Source of the DNA: Stephanodiscus triporus
Taxonomy: Eukaryota > Bacillariophyta > Thalassiosirophyceae > Thalassiosirales > Thalassiosiraceae
Direction: 5' to 3'
Assembly: GCA_036939755.1 (NCBI GenBank)
Contig: JALLAZ010001135.1
Location: 1 to 10,078 of the forward strand
DNA length: 10,078 nucleotides
Both the position numbers and the translations under genes were made by a program. Shown one piece after another: positions 7,624-10,078 of this stretch. Numbering within the stretch: position 1 is the stretch's first letter; every line of letters starts with the position of its first letter. A model generated the notes under the pieces. That model was not told the origin of the DNA and ran no database searches. It worked only from the letters and a program-made list of their open reading frames with translations.

Positions 7624-7916
7624 GTAAGTCTACTATGGGGAATAGGGAATTCCCACGTAGCCCATGACTACTATTTAGATTATGCCTTTCTGGCACATTA
7701 GATGGCGGCAAGTAACTTGCCACCACTAATACTTTGGCGACACATGCACGTCGCATACATCTCGGGACATCGAAAGTATGAGAGTAAAAGACTCTCATTA
7801 TTTAGTGTACCAACATGACAGTAATACTAGTAGCAACTTGTTACACCCTTTTTATCGATGTCTTGCATTGGTACACGGTAAACACATAAAGAACACCATC
7901 TCGGACACCGGAAATC
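7624..7916. other. Non-coding stretch before the gag remnant
   Basis: No gene supported. Contains the palindrome GGGAATTCCC (7645-7654), the inverted repeat GGCAAGTAACTTGCC (7707-7721) and the perfect 8-bp hairpin ATGAGAGT/ACTCTCAT (7778-7798). It is where a 5' LTR and primer-binding site of the retroelement would be expected, but no matching second LTR was found to the right of the remnant. Confidence 0.5.
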
Positions 7917-9228
7917 ATGCCATCCTCAAGCGCCAAAGCAGTGGAAACAGCATCATACGATGTAGTACGCATGGCGCCGTTCACACGTATCCACGGACGA
8001 CCGACACGTCACGACTATGAGAGCCAGCAAAGTAGACAACTTGACCTTTGCATGGTGTCGCGACCCGACCACAGGGGAAGAGTATGCACTCCTCGCTAAG
8101 ATTATCGGTGATGCCGAGAACACCCATCTCACAAACCTGATGTGGCTACAAGAAGTTGAACCCGCAAGCTACAATCCAGCCATCACTGCAGCCACTGTGA
8201 CGCACACGCGCAAAAGGTTGGAAGAAGAGTGGGAAGAGAAGCGCGAATCCTGGTTCATCAGGAAAGGGTTCCTGCGTGGCGTCACTATGAACATGCGTGA
8301 ACTGCTTGACAAGCAGACTACTCACAGCTCAAGCATGTCAACACTGCCTACCGCAACACCACACCAATCCAAATACTCGAGCATCTCAACATGTGATGGT
8401 GCCCGCTTGACGTCCAAGCACGCAAGATCCTGAAAAAGGAATTCTATGCAGACTCTGAAAAAGGAATTCTATGCAGACTGGGACACAGCTTTTGGCATGA
8501 AGCTGGACAAGGAACAATCACGTCTCGACCGGCTGGGAATCGTCATCAGCGATGAAGACAAGCTCCAATTTTACTTGGAACAAATCTACGCATCGAACTG
8601 TTTCGATAAAACCGAAAGGGTTGCGTGGGAGAACAAGCCCGTTCTCATCAAGGACGACTACGACCAAGCCAAGCTATATTTCAAAACCCTTGTCAGGGAT
8701 TTCGAAACCTACACACAGAACAGCGGCGGCGGAGCGGCGAATACAGGGTACAAAAGTGCCAACACTGACAACGAGAAAACGACAGAATTGGCGGCAAACA
8801 TCGCTGAAGCGTCGAAGTTGAAAGAGGTGCAGATTGACAGCATCACCGCGCAAATCAAGCTCCTCACCAACACAGTCCCACTGCTCTCCCAATCCATCAC
8901 GAACAAGGCGAACGGCGGCGGAGGAGGAGGAGGCGGCAGCGGTGGCAGAGGCAGAAGAGGCGGAAGAGGCGGCAGAGGCGTCGGTGATGGTAAAGAACGC
9001 AAGTTTCAATACACTTGCAACATGGGCAGCTACTGCTGGTCCCATGGCCATCACCCCGTTGGCGCCAAACACGACAGCAGTTCACACAAGGACAAAAAGG
9101 ATGGACACAAAGATGCAGCAATTGCCACTAATTGCATGGGCGGAGACAAATTCTGGCCAGCAACCAACAGGGTCAGGCCCTCCCAACAAGACCATGACAG
9201 CTACAAAGCAAAGTCCGCTCCCAATTGA
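7917..9228 (+). pseudogene. gag (capsid/nucleocapsid) pseudogene of a copia-type element
   Basis: The ATG at 7917 begins the gag N-terminus, with DVVRMAPFTRIHG near its start. The frame then shifts at about 8020-8035 to a segment including PTTGEEYALLAKI and KGFLRGVTMNM. About one base is missing near 8317, and the next segment holds an in-frame TGA at 8394. A 25-bp tandem duplication returns the frame to that of the last segment (from about 8455). The last segment includes DKLQFYLEQIYASN and RDFETYTQNSGGG, then a Gly-rich RGG-box stretch and a Cys/His region (MGSYCWSHGHHPVGAKH), and stops at TGA 9226-9228. Gag normally packages the element RNA; this copy cannot make the full protein. Confidence 0.8.
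8430..8479. repeat. Perfect 25-bp tandem duplication inside gag
   Basis: Units 8430-8454 and 8455-8479 are identical, each beginning CTGAAAAAGGAATTC. Because 25 is not a multiple of three, the duplication moves the frame, so the protein motif LKKEFYAD is encoded twice, in two different frames. Confidence 0.97.
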
Positions 9229-9633
9229 CAGGGACCGGGGCTGGACAATATATGCGACAATGATTATGACTTAGGAATGGCCAAATTTTATAAAATAAAG
9301 TCCAACTTATTATCAAATTATTACGCTATTTTATCCGACATAGCCCCGCCACCCTGCCAGGTTGAAGAGCAGGACCATCACCCACCACCCAAACGAAGCA
9401 ACATCTCCCGCGACAGCACAACTCAAACAGAAGCAATCCAGCGCGGAGTCCTCAACGCCTCAATCCCATCCGCCATTGCCAACAGCGGTGCAACGTTACA
9501 TGTGGGCACGACGAGGGATAGCGCCAAAAATGCCTTCATCCCCATGGGTAAAACGTCAACCAAAGTGTTCCAACTTCCCAGCGGAATGCAAACACCAGCC
9601 AGCGACATCCATCAACTGGCCTGCTCCGTGTAG
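9229..9633 (+). pseudogene. Copia-type aspartic protease fragment with a mutated active site
   Basis: This lies in the same frame as the last gag segment, separated only by the TGA at 9226-9228, so it was part of one gag-pol frame. The retropepsin active-site region reads AIANSGATLHV, where D-S/T-G is expected. Codon AAC in place of GAC removes the catalytic Asp. The flap-like and LPSG regions follow, then a TAG at 9631-9633 and another a few codons later, after which similarity is lost. Inactive by sequence. Confidence 0.7.
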
Positions 9634-10078
9634 ATTGCACGGTGGGTAATTTAGTATCTAAATTGATCTGGACCCCCCCACCTGGTTAGTGCCAGGTTCT
9701 ACGGCACGTAGAGCCTTGCACTACCAAATTTTATGTAAGTGGTAGTACCAGGCCTACGTTGCTCCGTAGAACCTGGCACTACCACCTACATACGATTTGG
9801 TAGTGCCAAGCCTACAGCCTGTAGGCCTGGTACTACCAAGGCTCTACGGCAATGTGATTCTCTCTCCATAAGTACCAGGCTCTATGTAGCATCTACATAT
9901 GAGGGCCCCAGTACAAAAAAAGTATGGTGGTCCAGCAGATCAGTTGGCTGGAAACACGAAGGAAAGACTCAGAGGCCGTGGTGATATTTCCCTAGTACAG
10001 TTGGCTTTACATTTTCCCCCTAAATAGTAGCCCTAGTACATAAAATTTTGTTGCATGTAGAATGTACCAGAGATAGTC
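9634..10078. other. Non-coding region with a stem-loop array, after the retroelement remnant
   Basis: No supported gene. It contains three consecutive hairpins (9683-9839), a related partial arm near 9871-9890, and AT-rich sequence to the end of the window. CAGTTGGCT occurs near 9938 and again near 9999. CTAAATAGTAG near 10021 is an exact inverted match to CTACTATTTAG near 7668, on the far side of the retroelement remnant. No LTR could be recognised. Confidence 0.5.
9683..9839. repeat. Array of three stem-loops built from one 20-nt arm
   Basis: Hairpin A pairs 9683-9703 with 9707-9726, hairpin B 9740-9758 with 9765-9784, and hairpin C 9797-9817 with 9819-9839. All six arms are variants of TGGTAGTGCCAGGTTCTACG, alternating in orientation, with 0-6 base loops and 12-13 base spacers. 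A seventh partial arm lies near 9871. The spacing and shared arm suggest one repeated unit amplified in place, or a complex foldback element. Confidence 0.8.

Larger units (their letters stand above)
7917..9651 (+). mobile_element. Degenerate Ty1/copia-type retrotransposon remnant (gag and protease only)
   Basis: The remnant covers gag, a Gly/Arg-rich linker, a Cys/His zinc-binding-like region and the start of a retropepsin, in the order used by copia elements. Coding similarity ends soon after the protease. No integrase, reverse transcriptase or RNase H and no LTR pair can be seen. The reading frame changes at about 8020-8035, at about 8317 and at the 25-bp duplication (8430-8479), with stops at 8394-8396 and 9226-9228. 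It is therefore a dead, truncated copy. Diatom copia-like affinity is judged from recalled family features, not from a search. Confidence 0.8.

Noticed and set aside
7778..8020. 80-codon + strand frame upstream of and overlapping the gag start
   Set aside because: It is a different frame from the conserved gag N-terminus at 7917 and begins in a non-coding hairpin.
9683..9839. CRISPR-like array
   Set aside because: Repeats alternate in orientation and form adjacent hairpins; there are no unique spacers of constant length and no cas genes.
7624..10078. Pair of LTRs flanking the copia remnant
   Set aside because: I compared the left flank (7624-7916) with the right flank by eye and found no long direct repeat; only short inverted words match.

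Overview
The window looks like nuclear DNA of a unicellular stramenopile alga, most likely a diatom. This is inference from three things: short spliceosomal introns (98-202 nt) with a near-invariant GTGAGT/GTGAGC donor, G/C-ended coding sequence, and a decayed Ty1/copia-type gag whose layout resembles diatom copia-like elements. No bacterial features were seen.

The left half (763-5507, + strand) is one six-exon gene for a three-repeat MYB (R1R2R3, 3R-MYB) transcription factor of about 1303 residues. All five introns join in frame. About 600 residues of Ser, Asp, Thr, Gln, His, Ala and Pro runs precede the DNA-binding domain. A roughly 510-residue tail carries about nineteen SP/TP sites and a basic nuclear-localisation cluster. 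Three E2F-like sequences lie about 560-590 bp upstream of its start. The first 85 bases look like the terminus of a small repeat related to one near 6433.

The middle (5508-6922) begins with an AT-rich convergent spacer containing a 24-bp tandem duplication. Next is a small minus-strand ORF (5954-6157) with a convincing signal peptide and an arginine-rich mature part. Beyond it are a perfect G-box-containing palindrome (6397-6424) and a MITE-like element (6433-6836) with imperfect terminal inverted repeats, carrying a nested foldback (6457-6598).

From 6923 to 7668 there are open frames on both strands with coding-like composition, which cannot be resolved from sequence alone. From 7917 to about 9650 lies a broken copia-type gag-protease remnant. 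It has frame changes, a 25-bp tandem duplication, two internal stops, an Asn in place of the protease catalytic Asp, and no integrase or reverse transcriptase. It runs into three consecutive stem-loops (9683-9839) built from one roughly 20-nt arm in alternating orientation. No known defence or biosynthetic system is present. The most interesting items are the 3R-MYB with its very large disordered arms, the secreted Arg-rich peptide candidate, and the two families of small inverted-repeat elements.
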